Of a stretch of 64,000 nt of DNA, positions 36,778-44,292 are shown one piece after another; the first letter of the stretch is position 1, and each line of letters starts with the position of its first letter. This DNA is from Paenalicyclobacillus ferrooxydans (GTDB lineage Bacteria; Bacillota; Bacilli; Alicyclobacillales; Alicyclobacillaceae): assembly GCF_001399675.1 (NCBI RefSeq), contig NZ_LJCO01000096.1:1-64000 (forward strand), given 5' to 3'. A program made the position numbers and the translations under genes. The notes under the pieces were generated by a model, which was not told the DNA's origin, did not search any database, and saw only the letters and a program-made list of their open reading frames with translations.

Positions 36778-36928
36778 TCTGTTCAAGCGAATTTGACTCG
36801 GTGGCAGCATCATGGCTCGCGATCAACGGGTCGTCATCATCATCCCACGGAGCTCCATCCGCTGTCACATCACTGAGATAGCGATTCGTGCTGTTCTCAT
36901 CAGGTCTTCGCAACGGATATTTCATCAT
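36764..36928 (-). CDS. Small acidic protein, 54 residues, unknown
   Basis: Short frame with an ideal ribosome site (AAGGAGG five bases before ATG-ATG). It encodes a hydrophilic protein with a run of five Asp (DDDDD) near residue 31, a basic N-terminus (K, R, R) and a Ser/Glu-rich end; no transmembrane segment. No family is recognised. It has its own intrinsic terminator and follows the RNase H-like gene by about 90 bp in the same direction, so they may be co-expressed. The longer frame upstream lacks support. Confidence 0.6.
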   Translation of the reverse strand: MMKYPLRRPDENSTNRYLSDVTADGAPWDDDDDPLIASHDAATESNSLEQSPRE

Positions 36929-37016
36929 GCATACCTCCTTGCCCTTATATTTCCCCTCCTTTGTCAATTGATTCACTCCAAAACATAGATTTATGATTTG
37001 TACCATCCAATGTCAG

Positions 37017-37424
37017 TCAAGGCCCCGCACAGTGAAAAGTCGATATTCCACAAGGCGGAATATCGACCAATTCGGGGAGATGGCGAAGTTTTTGAGCCAT
37101 CGCATGAGCGGTTTGAATCTTTACCGAGTCACGTCGCATCCATCTTACTCTGGTTCGGATGTGATTCAGGTGACCAAGGATACCTTCAGAATCCGTATAG
37201 ATACAGTGAAGCGGCACAGACAACGAGCTAGCAAACCTGCTGACAAAATCCTCAATCGCCATAATTTCGGTTTGAGCAGATCCTTGCCGGGAAAAGGGAA
37301 GTGATTTGTTCCCAACGAGAATTGTCACGGCCGTACTTCCATCAATCTGCTCGACGAGGAACCCGTATCCGGCTTGTTTATCAGTCAGCCGATACATCGC
37401 GTCAACGTAGGCAACGACTCTCAT
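37017..37424 (-). CDS. RNase H-like fold protein
   Basis: A 135-residue protein with the strand order and acidic residues of type I RNase H: D8 in AYVDA, E53 in QTEIMAIEDF and D78 in IYTDSEG, which align by spacing with D10, E48 and D70 of Escherichia coli RNase HI. The glycine that normally follows the first Asp is replaced, and the fourth catalytic acid is not obvious, so activity is uncertain. It could be a diverged RNase H or an RNase H-fold protein such as a bacterial YpeP/YpdQ-like protein. Start ATG lies after GAGGAGGAG. Family identification is by motif spacing only. Confidence 0.65.
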   Translation of the reverse strand: MRVVAYVDAMYRLTDKQAGYGFLVEQIDGSTAVTILVGNKSLPFSRQGSAQTEIMAIEDFVSRFASSLSVPLHCIYTDSEGILGHLNHIRTRVRWMRRDSVKIQTAHAMAQKLRHLPELVDIPPCGISTFHCAGP

Positions 37425-37720
37425 GACAACTCCTCCTCAATACGGACTAGAGTGGCAAGATTATCGCAACTGGCGCCGCAAGCAAACAAGATGCGGCCAA
37501 GACAAATCAAGGTCCCTGTGAACGGTAAGACGAATTATGAACGATACCACGCACTCATTGTTAACCATATTCAGTGAAACGGAGCTCATTCATCGTCCGT
37601 TCAAAGTGCAGCCACAGCTTACAAGTGCATCCGTTCATTGTGGTGTTCGTCACATTGTCGACAGGGCAACTGATACATCATGAGAGAGACTCAACACGAA
37701 CGCATAGGAGGATAACCCAA

Positions 37721-38503
37721 TTGCGAATCCCAAACTTTAAAACAGACGCAGGTGCTATGCGATATAAGGACACCGTAGGAACATTCATTGCACCAGAGGT
37801 GGCAAAATTCGTTATCGAGATCGCCCAGCAACATATTTCTCAGGGTGCAAAACGTGTACTTGACGTGGCGTGCGGCCCTGGAACTGTTTCTCTCCGTGTC
37901 GCACAGCAAAACCCTAACGCTGATATTGTCGGGGCAGACTACTCGGCCGCTATGATCCGTCAGTGCGTCCAATCTTCCGAAGTCATGGGTCTCCAAAATA
38001 CTCAGTTCGTCGAGATGAACGCGAACGATATCCGTTTCGACGGGCCACCGTTCGATCTCATTGTCTGCAACCTCGCGTTCCCGTTCTTCTCGAAGCCTGC
38101 GGAGAGCATGAAGGGTCTCTACGATTCTGTAGCTGCCAGTGGACACGTAGTATTGAGTGTACCGGGCAATGAAACCTGGAGTGAGTTCTTTGTCATTGCA
38201 GAGGATGTGCTTGGAGACGCGATTCAAATGGCAAAGCCATTTCTCATCAAGATGGAACAAGCCTCAAAACTGCCTGCCGCGATGACAGAGGCTGGCTTCC
38301 GAGATATTCGCGTCAGTCGGCACAAGTTGCCTTACACATTCTCGACCGGTCACGACGTCTTAGCATTCTTCAACGAGTTGTTTGCCCTGCTTTCCTACGC
38401 ACCGCCGTTGGTCCAAGCTGAGATCGCGAGTGCCATCGACACTCAGTGTCCAAACGGCTTTACCATGCATTACGAAGCCGTGATTGTCGAAGCAATCAAA
38501 TGA
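37721..38503 (+). CDS. Class I SAM-dependent methyltransferase
   Basis: A 260-residue methyltransferase of the UbiE/Methyltransf_11 group. The SAM motif VLDVACGPGT is at 46-55, the acidic loop ending in GADYS near 76 (ribose contact), and the motif II region reads FDLIVCNLAF. Start is TTG nine bases after AGGAGG; upstream in-frame codons add 49 non-conserved residues. Substrate unknown. It shares a direction with the peroxiredoxin gene 130 bp downstream but they are probably separate, since a TATAAT lies between them. Confidence 0.85.
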   Translation: MRIPNFKTDAGAMRYKDTVGTFIAPEVAKFVIEIAQQHISQGAKRVLDVACGPGTVSLRVAQQNPNADIVGADYSAAMIRQCVQSSEVMGLQNTQFVEMNANDIRFDGPPFDLIVCNLAFPFFSKPAESMKGLYDSVAASGHVVLSVPGNETWSEFFVIAEDVLGDAIQMAKPFLIKMEQASKLPAAMTEAGFRDIRVSRHKLPYTFSTGHDVLAFFNELFALLSYAPPLVQAEIASAIDTQCPNGFTMHYEAVIVEAIK

Positions 38504-38584
38504 GAGTCAACGCAATTGAATGAATTTATTTTGAATTAAAGTATAAACAGAATGAAATAGAGCCCTTCGCTATGCGTCATTCGC

Positions 38585-38590
38585 TATAAT
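38585..38590 (+). promoter_or_regulatory. Candidate -10 box for the peroxiredoxin gene
   Basis: A perfect TATAAT lies 44 bp before the peroxiredoxin start codon and 80 bp after the methyltransferase stop. No good -35 match is seen 17 bp upstream, so an activator or an extended -10 may be involved. No PerR-type palindrome was found. Confidence 0.45.
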
Positions 38591-38633
38591 GAATTTAGCG
38601 CGCCTTACTGCGCGTTTACGAGGAGGGATTGAG

Positions 38634-39272
38634 ATGACATCATTGGCACGTTTGAATGAACCAGCACCAGAGTTTGAAGCGTTGACCACGCAAGGGAAAC
38701 TGAAGCTCGGCGATTTCAGAGGTAAATGGGTCGTACTTTTCTCTCACCCTGCGGATTTTACCCCGGTATGCTCTACCGAGTTTGGCAGTTTCGCATCGCG
38801 TGCAGAAGAATTCGAAGCCCGCAACGTGCAACTGATTGGACTGTCAGTCGACGGAGTACAAGCGCACCTGGCATGGATTCGTGACATTGAGAACGTCTTT
38901 GGACACAAGGTGACATTCCCTGTTATCGCCGATCTCGATATGAAGGTATCGACCGCCTACGGCATGATTCACCCCGGTGCAAGCACAACGGCTGCGGTCC
39001 GTGCTGTTTTCGTCATTGACGACAAGGGAATCATGCGGGCCATGATTTATTATCCAATGAACGTCGGACGAAACATCAGTGAGATTCTCCGTGTTGTGGA
39101 TGCTCTCCAGACTTCGGATAAACACGGTGTATCTACACCAGCGGATTGGACTCCGGGGGAAAACGTGGTTGTGGCACCGCCTGCGATTGCGGACGCCGTC
39201 GAAACCCCTGAACAAGCGAAAGAGAAAGGCTACGAGTACAAAACCTGGTATCTACGCACCAAGTCTCTATAA
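38634..39272 (+). CDS. Peroxiredoxin (AhpC/TSA, Prx6-type)
   Basis: A 212-residue thiol peroxidase that reduces hydrogen peroxide, organic peroxides or peroxynitrite. Peroxidatic Cys is C46 in HPADFTPVCSTEF. The C-terminal extension with PADWTPGENVVVAPPA and the ending KTWYLRTKSL are of the Prx6/1-Cys and archaeal Tpx type; a resolving Cys is not evident elsewhere in the chain, so it is likely 1-Cys. The start is ATG seven bases after GAGGAGGG; an upstream in-frame ATG adds 15 residues that overlap the ribosome site. Confidence 0.92.
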   Translation: MTSLARLNEPAPEFEALTTQGKLKLGDFRGKWVVLFSHPADFTPVCSTEFGSFASRAEEFEARNVQLIGLSVDGVQAHLAWIRDIENVFGHKVTFPVIADLDMKVSTAYGMIHPGASTTAAVRAVFVIDDKGIMRAMIYYPMNVGRNISEILRVVDALQTSDKHGVSTPADWTPGENVVVAPPAIADAVETPEQAKEKGYEYKTWYLRTKSL

Positions 39273-39307
39273 CCTGGCTTCGTACTAAGCTGTATGTTCC
39301 TCTAGTC

Positions 39308-39351
39308 GTTGGTTGGTTCGTTGGTTGGTTCGTTGGTTGGTTCGTTGGTTC
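39308..39351. repeat. 12-bp tandem repeat (GTTGGTTGGTTC)
   Basis: Three complete copies of GTTGGTTGGTTC and two thirds of a fourth, 35 bp after the peroxiredoxin stop codon and inside its probable 3' untranslated region, since a strong terminator follows 65 bp later. It resembles the GTTGGTT core of the 11-bp array at 9.8 kb in composition but is not the same unit. Confidence 0.88.
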
Positions 39352-39416
39352 ACGCTGTGGCTGATGAGCCACGAAGTAACGTTGATACATGAACAGGCAA
39401 TAAAAAATACGGAACT

Positions 39417-39459
39417 GGGGACGCGTGTCTATCCGACGATAGATATGCGTCCTCTTTTT
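39417..39459 (+). terminator. Intrinsic terminator of the peroxiredoxin gene
   Basis: A long stem begins GGGGACGCGTGTCTATC and pairs, with wobble pairs, to GATAGATATGCGTCCTC around a four-base loop, followed by TTTTT. It ends the peroxiredoxin transcript about 190 bp after the stop codon. Confidence 0.85.
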
Positions 39460-39574
39460 ACCGTTTCTTATACTTCTGTCCCTCTGTCAGGCCCTCTGTC
39501 CGGGTCTTCTGTCCCGGTCCCGGTCATGACCCGGAGTGTTGTTCCCACCCTTAGATGCTTATCACGTCTATGAT

Positions 39575-39580
39575 TATAAT
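39575..39580 (+). promoter_or_regulatory. Candidate -10 box for mscL
   Basis: TATAAT about 100 bp before the mscL start. CTGTC(C/A) words recur four times upstream (39476-39515), possibly another degenerate short repeat. No convincing -35 box was seen. Confidence 0.35.
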
Positions 39581-39678
39581 TGACGTCTATCAGCAAATTT
39601 ACTAGACTGACTGCAAACGACATGAAACGAGCATATTCACGAAGCTGATTCACGAAGCTTAGAGCCGGAGGAGATAGA

Positions 39679-40110
39679 ATGTTTCAAGAGTTTAAGAAAT
39701 TCATTATGCGCGGAAATGTCTTGGACCTTGCGGTTGCCGTCATCATTGGCGCTGCATTTAATCAAATCGTCACATCGCTTGTCAATGACATCATCATGCC
39801 GCCCATTGGTCTGATACTTGGCAGAGTCAACTTTACCAACCTGTTTATCAACCTTTCACGCAAACACTATGCCACATTGGCCCAAGCGAAGGCTGCTGGC
39901 GCTCCGACTATCAACTACGGATCATTCATCAACACCGTCATTAACTTTCTCATTGTTGCTTTTGTCGTATTCCTGGTGGTTCGCCAGTTCAATCGTTTTA
40001 AAAAGCCCGCACCTGTAGTTGCGCCCACGACCAAAAAGTGCACGTTTTGCATCACGGACATCCCTATCGAAGCCACGCGATGCCCGAACTGCACTTCTCA
40101 TTTGGAGTAA
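39679..40110 (+). CDS. mscL: Large-conductance mechanosensitive channel with C-terminal zinc ribbon
   Basis: A 143-residue homopentameric channel that opens under hypoosmotic membrane tension. The amphipathic N-terminal helix ([20 protein letters not shown]), the gate region with [19 protein letters not shown], and the second span ([26 protein letters not shown]) are canonical. The usual cytoplasmic helix bundle is replaced by a short Pro/Ala linker and a zinc-ribbon-like tail with two CxxC pairs (CTFC and CPNC). That tail is found in some Gram-positive MscL proteins, and its role is not clear to me. A clear GGAGG precedes the ATG. Confidence 0.92.
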   Translation: MFQEFKKFIMRGNVLDLAVAVIIGAAFNQIVTSLVNDIIMPPIGLILGRVNFTNLFINLSRKHYATLAQAKAAGAPTINYGSFINTVINFLIVAFVVFLVVRQFNRFKKPAPVVAPTTKKCTFCITDIPIEATRCPNCTSHLE

Positions 40111-40452
40111 TGCCGAGTAGTAAGTTGCGACTCTCTGTCCCCCAATAAGACCAGTTCTCACCGATAGGTACATTTCCTAAATCCCGCGCAGTCACACGAT
40201 TGTGCGATTTTTTCATGCCTGGTTGGTAGTTGCCATCCGGCAAACCGACTTCGGGTCAACGAGATATACTCCGCCACGGTTAGTCCCATCCAGGTGCTCT
40301 GCCGAACTCCTGATGCGTCTAGAATGGTCGTTTGTGAGCTGCGGCACAAGTTTGACCGCGGTATTCTGACATACTCTAGACGTCGATAGGGGCTCATGGT
40401 CAGTTGCCTCAGCACTAGGGTAAATCACGGTGAACCAAAGGAGACGATATAC
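40111..40452. other. Intergenic stretch between mscL and the DUF2249 frame
   Basis: A weak hairpin TCACAC/GTGCGA followed by TTTTTT at 40192-40213 probably terminates mscL. The rest shows TTGACC near 40349, which could be a -35 box for the next gene, but no clear -10 follows. Frames crossing the stretch leftward have no ribosome site or recognisable domain. Confidence 0.4.
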
Positions 40453-40706
40453 ATGCTTGAACTGCTAGATATTCAGCGACAGGATTCACTCCTCCTGATT
40501 GATGCACGCAATGCCATTTGTTCAGGACACACCCGCGACACGACATTCTGCAACTTGTTCAGGATGCCCCACTCGGAACCCTCTGCGAGATTCACGCACC
40601 ACACCGTACTGGACCTCTCATCAGCGAGCTTGAGGGACTTGGCTTAAATGTTGCTGTATCTGAAGTGGAGCCATTCCACTGGAGACTGCGGGTGATGAAG
40701 ATATGA
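40453..40706 (+). pseudogene. DUF2249-domain gene interrupted by a frameshift
   Basis: A good ribosome site (AAAGGAG) and ATG start a frame with a LLLIDARNA segment, and the reading then continues in another frame as HDILQLVQDAPLGTL and ends with HWRLRV. Together these match the DUF2249 (TusA-like fold) pattern of an L-D-x-R strand, a helix, an E-L strand and a terminal H-W-R-L-R strand. The frame change lies at about 40515-40550. The second part ends by overlapping the next start codon (ATGA), so the gene is embedded in an operon. Either a real inactivating indel or a sequencing error. Confidence 0.65.
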
Positions 40707-41119
40707 GGTCGGAGACCGCTCACCCAGTTGAAAGTATCGGATCGGCCATTCAGTTCATAACTTCCCTAGTCCAGCAAAAAAGGCAGGCTGGCGAGGATAT
40801 ATTTCAGGTGGATCTCCGCGCAAAATTGAATTCTGGAGATATCTATGACGCATACGAAGCCATTGGGCGCTCAGCTGTAGCAGAAGACATTCTTGAAGAG
40901 AAATCTTGTGGTCCGCTCGCCGCCCTCTTTTTGTATTTTAAGCCGAGTGAAGATCCAACGCTTTTGAGACAACATATTGGAGAAATGTTCGACGAAGCCT
41001 ACGTGGAAGGTTTTCAAGATGGTTTTGCGCTCGTTGTATCAGACGCTGCTACGGAGCAGGACAGTCTGTATGTACGGGGCGTATACGACGAAGTTATGGC
41101 ACATGCAGCTGTGTTCTAG
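40703..41119 (+). CDS. Unknown 138-residue protein coupled to DUF2249 gene
   Basis: A soluble, mostly helical acidic protein with no transmembrane segment and no Cys-His metal pattern (a single Cys near the middle). It begins at an ATG that overlaps the stop of the DUF2249 frame by four bases, so translation is coupled, and ends 3 bp before a large terminator hairpin. Family not recognised. DUF2249 genes often sit near iron-sulfur, hemerythrin or nitric-oxide related genes, but nothing in this sequence shows such a role. Overall charge and helix-rich composition suggest a small helical bundle. Confidence 0.7.
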   Translation: MRSETAHPVESIGSAIQFITSLVQQKRQAGEDIFQVDLRAKLNSGDIYDAYEAIGRSAVAEDILEEKSCGPLAALFLYFKPSEDPTLLRQHIGEMFDEAYVEGFQDGFALVVSDAATEQDSLYVRGVYDEVMAHAAVF

Positions 41120-41121
41120 AC

Positions 41122-41181
41122 AAAAGCGGTACTGCGGTAAAGAAGGCTTGAAAGCTTGCTACCGCAGTGCCGCTTTGTTTT
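41122..41181 (+). terminator. Large intrinsic terminator after the DUF2249 operon
   Basis: AAAAGCGGTACTGCGGTA pairs with TACCGCAGTGCCGCTTT (one mismatch) around a loop of about 20 bases that itself contains AAGGCTTGAAAGCTT. A T-rich GTTTTA follows. It lies two bases after the stop codon. Confidence 0.88.
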
Positions 41182-41197
41182 ACCATCGGATCGACAA

Positions 41198-41740
41198 TCA
41201 GGAACCCTGTACAAGAGGACTCGAGGGTAAGTAAAGCGTAGCCCTTCGAGCCAAAATTGTCGTCACGAGACCAACTCGAGGCGTGTCACAGACATCGAAC
41301 TCCCAGCCCTCGTCATGTAATAAGTCCATCAATTGATGTGGTACATGACTTGTCCAAACCACGAGTCTCCGAAGGCTCGGTGTGAACCGCTGAGGCTTGT
41401 GGAGCAAATGTATCGTCTGCCGCGCAATTTGAACTCCATCGATACACCTTCCGTCAATGTAAAACGCCTGATCGTCCCCTACTGATTGTGAGGTTTGATG
41501 CCCGCCATAACGCTGACAGATCTGGGTCACCATGTGGTTCGGCCGATCTTTGAAGGCGATATACCTGAGTCCTGGGCGCAATGTCAGCGTTCGCTCTACC
41601 ATGAGGTTGCTGTGGCTGTGCACTTCAAGTACTGCATGCCTATCAAGGCACGAGACTGCCTTCTGGAACAACCACTCACGCTGTGATTTATTGTAAATCC
41701 CAGGACGCAAATTAAGATACATGAATTGGTGGATTGTCAT
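41198..41740 (-). CDS. Unknown 180-residue protein
   Basis: Soluble protein without transmembrane segments, with several His and Cys (HSHSN near the middle) but no metal motif I can name. I place the start at ATG ten bases after AGGAG; the open frame extends 41 residues further upstream into DNA containing an 18-bp repeat array and lacks a good ribosome site there. Monocistronic and leftward, convergent with the DUF2249 operon. Family not recognised. It could be a nucleic-acid-binding or sporulation protein, but no evidence supports either. Confidence 0.6.
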   Translation of the reverse strand: MTIHQFMYLNLRPGIYNKSQREWLFQKAVSCLDRHAVLEVHSHSNLMVERTLTLRPGLRYIAFKDRPNHMVTQICQRYGGHQTSQSVGDDQAFYIDGRCIDGVQIARQTIHLLHKPQRFTPSLRRLVVWTSHVPHQLMDLLHDEGWEFDVCDTPRVGLVTTILARRATLYLPSSPLVQGS

Positions 41741-41866
41741 GACGTCATCGCTCCTACTGTTCTCATACAGATGATACAGATTTACGCGAGCGAGTCTGTG
41801 CAGTTTGTCACATAACTGTCCCTCTTGAGCACACACCAATGCGGCTATAACATGTACGTCCATGTC

Positions 41867-41997
41867 ACATAGTACGTTTTGTAGACATGGTGCGGGTTTT
41901 CATCACATCGTACGTTTTTCTGGACATGGTACGTTTTCTTCACATGGTACGTTTTCTTCACATGGTACGTTTTCTTCACATGGTACGTTTTTATGGA
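41867..41997. repeat. 18-bp tandem repeat array (ACATGGTACGTTTTCTTC)
   Basis: Four nearly perfect copies from 41924 and three degenerate copies to their left (ACATAGTACG, ACATGGTGCG, ACATCGTACG). The array ends 25 bp before the lipoate ligase stop and begins upstream of the 180-residue unknown gene, so it lies between two leftward genes in the leader of the second. Confidence 0.9.
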
Positions 41998-42022
41998 CAA
42001 TAAACGTGTTTACGCTTCTGGT

Positions 42023-43009
42023 TTATTCAAACAGTGTGAGAAACTCATCCATCGTGATATTTCCAAAATAGACATTCAAATCGATTGGTTCCACCGCATC
42101 CCGAATGTCCTCAAGCCGATAACGGCAGCCTACAATCTTGCTCTCGACGTCGCCTAAATCACCCATACCGAAAAAGTCACCGTAAATCTTGCAAGATTCG
42201 ATGATGCCGTTAGTGACGTGCAACCGCACGTCGATGGATCCGATAGAGAACCGCTTTGATTTCCTTACATTGAAACTTGGAGATTTTCCATAATTCCAAT
42301 CCCAATTTCGGTACCGTCGGTCTGATAGTTGGCGAATCTCCTCCCAATCCGCGTCACCAAGGCGATATTCTGGTACTTGTTGACCGCCAAAAATAGCTTT
42401 CAACAACTTTGCACGAAACTCTGTAATCGTCATGTCCTCTTGCAGAAACTCCTTGATGTTCGCAACACGACTACGAACCGACTTGATGCCCTTCGACGCG
42501 ATTTTATCTGCACTCACATGAAGTGCAGACACAACCGCCTCCATGTTCACGTCAAACATCAAGGTTCCATGACTGAACATTCGGCCTCGCGTTGCAAACT
42601 GTGCGTTACCTGAAATTTTCCGGTCTCCGACCTGAATATCGTTCCGACCGGTCAGTACTGCGTCGACTCCCAGTTCATGCAGTGCCCTTGTAACGGGTTC
42701 TGTGAACCGACGAAAGTTCCTGAAACTGTCTCCGTCGTTTTTGGTTATAAAGCTGAAACTGAGGTTTCCTAAATCGTGATACACGGCTCCACCGCCAGAG
42801 AGCCTTCGGACAACGTGGATATCATTTTCACGCACGTATTCGTGGTTGATCTCCTCAAAGGTGTTCTGATTCTTTCCAATGATAATAGAGGGCTTATTGA
42901 TGTAGAAGAGTAGATACGTCTCCTCGATATCGAGATTTGTGAGTGCGTACTCCTCAATGGCCAAATTTATCGTCGGATCCGTGATCCCCTTGTTATCGAT
43001 AAACAGCAT
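42023..43009 (-). CDS. lplJ: Lipoate-protein ligase (LplJ type)
   Basis: A 328-residue ligase that activates lipoate or octanoate with ATP and attaches it to lipoyl domains of 2-oxoacid dehydrogenases and GcvH. The lipoate/ATP loop RRLSGGGAVYHD is at 68-79 and the conserved K131 (GDRKISGNAQ) contacts the adenylate. The C-terminal accessory domain (from about 250) is present, so both activation and transfer can be done by one protein. Length matches Bacillus LplJ (331). Start follows AGGAAC. Upstream is a 1.3-kb gap filled by the 134-bp array. Confidence 0.93.
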   Translation of the reverse strand: MLFIDNKGITDPTINLAIEEYALTNLDIEETYLLFYINKPSIIIGKNQNTFEEINHEYVRENDIHVVRRLSGGGAVYHDLGNLSFSFITKNDGDSFRNFRRFTEPVTRALHELGVDAVLTGRNDIQVGDRKISGNAQFATRGRMFSHGTLMFDVNMEAVVSALHVSADKIASKGIKSVRSRVANIKEFLQEDMTITEFRAKLLKAIFGGQQVPEYRLGDADWEEIRQLSDRRYRNWDWNYGKSPSFNVRKSKRFSIGSIDVRLHVTNGIIESCKIYGDFFGMGDLGDVESKIVGCRYRLEDIRDAVEPIDLNVYFGNITMDEFLTLFE

Positions 43010-43230
43010 GTCTAAGTTCCTCCCAACGAGACTGTCCTACATTCTGTAACGAACAGAAGATAGCCAAGAATGAACATATACCTTCAGGATCACTATATCC
43101 ATGGTTCTTATACAAGACAGTGCCTCACATCACAAAGGAGACGGGTACAGTAGTAGGTTACTAAGACGTGGCGTGTCTAAATCGAGGATAGGCCCGGTGA
43201 TGAGTCACGCTCAACCGCTACCCGACTGCA
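43010..43230. other. Upstream region of lplJ
   Basis: Holds the lplJ promoter. AAAGGAGACGGG at 43134 looks like a ribosome site but is followed by a stop within three codons in the relevant frame. No gene seen. The 134-bp hairpin array begins at its right edge. Confidence 0.4.
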
Positions 43231-44192
43231 TTAAGTCGCTCTGAGCGACTTGGGTGGGAAAGACGGCGGGGTTAAGTCGCCTAAACCGACTTAATCTCGG
43301 AAAATCTAGCGGTTAAGTCGCTTGCAGCGACTTATTCCTTGCGGCGGCCCTGACTTTTGGCGGACTAAGTCGGCGTCACAGACTTAGCTTCGAAAAACGG
43401 CGGGGTTAAGTCGCCCAAACCGACTTAACCTCGGGAAATCTAGCGGTTAAGTCGCTGACAGCGACTTATTCTTCGCGGCGGCCCTGACTTTTGGCGGACT
43501 AAGTCGGCGTCACCGACTTAGCTTCGAAAAACGGCGGAGTTAAGTCGCCTAAACCGACTTAATCTCGGGAAATCTAGCGGTTAAGTCGCTTGCAGCGACT
43601 TATTCCTTGCGGCAGCCCTGACTTTTGGCGGGCTAAGTCGGCGTCACCGACTTAGCTTCGAAAAACGGCGGAGTTAAGTCGCTCAAACCGACTTAGTCTC
43701 GGAAAATCTAGCGGTTAAGTCGCTTGCAGCGACTTATTCCTTGCGTCGGCCCTGACTTTTGGCGGACTAAGTCGGCGTCACAGACTTAGCTTCGAAAAAC
43801 GGCGGGGTTAAGTCGCCCAAACCGACTTAATCTCGGAAAATCTAGCGGTTAAGTCGCTTACAGCGACTTATTCTTCGCGGCGGCCCTGACTTTTGGCGGG
43901 CTAAGTCGGCGTCACCGACTTAGCTTCGAAAAACGGCGGAGTTAAGTCGCTCAAACCGACTTAGTCTCGGAAAATCTAGCGGTTAAGTCGCTTGCAGCGA
44001 CTTATTCCTTGCGTCGGCCCTGACTTTTGGCGGGCTAAGTCGGCGTCACAGACTTAGCTTCGAAAAACGGCGGGGTTAAGTCGCTCAAACCGACTTAGTC
44101 TCGGAAAATCTAGCGGTTAAGTCGCTTGCAGCGACTTATTCTTCGTGGCGGCCCTGACTTTTGGCGGGCTAAGTCGGCGTCACCGACTTAGC
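43231..44192. repeat. 134-bp tandem array with three inverted repeats per unit (22 TAAGTCG hairpins)
   Basis: Seven units start at 43271, 43405, 43539, 43673, 43807, 43941 and 44075. Each carries three inverted repeats sharing the arms TAAGTCG/CGACTTA: box 1 with spacer CCTAAAC-type, box 2 with a nine-pair arm TAAGTCGCT and spacer TGC, and box 3 with arms CTAAGTC and spacer GGCGTCAC(C/A). A further box lies at 43233-43251. TAA in the boxes stops most frames, so no ORF exists. Units 4 and 6 share variants, pointing to unequal exchange. Function unknown; binding sites for a dimeric protein, a structured RNA or a mobile-element remnant are possible. Confidence 0.95.
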
Positions 44193-44292
44193 TGCCGAGA
44201 ACAACCTCCATTCGAACCCGGCAGGCTGGTCTGACCAGCTTAAACCGGCGCCCTCAGTTCCCCCTCAGTTCCCCCGCAGTCCCTCGCCACCG
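44193..44292. other. Short intergenic stretch after the KdpD-like gene
   Basis: Contains a small hairpin GCTGGTC/GACCAGC at 44228-44242 and C-rich direct repeats of TCAGTTCCCCC. It may end the leftward kdp transcript, but there is no T-run. Confidence 0.35.

Noticed and set aside
40158-40428. Leftward frames between mscL and the DUF2249 gene
   Set aside because: No ribosome site, no domain, and two frames overlap each other, as expected by chance.
43231-44192. CRISPR array
   Set aside because: The 134-bp units are contiguous and repeat as a whole; there are no variable spacers and no cas genes.
43231-44192. Type III toxin-antitoxin RNA (ToxI-like repeats)
   Set aside because: The flanking genes are lplJ and a KdpD-like gene, neither a ToxN-type nuclease, and the unit is far longer than known antitoxin repeats.
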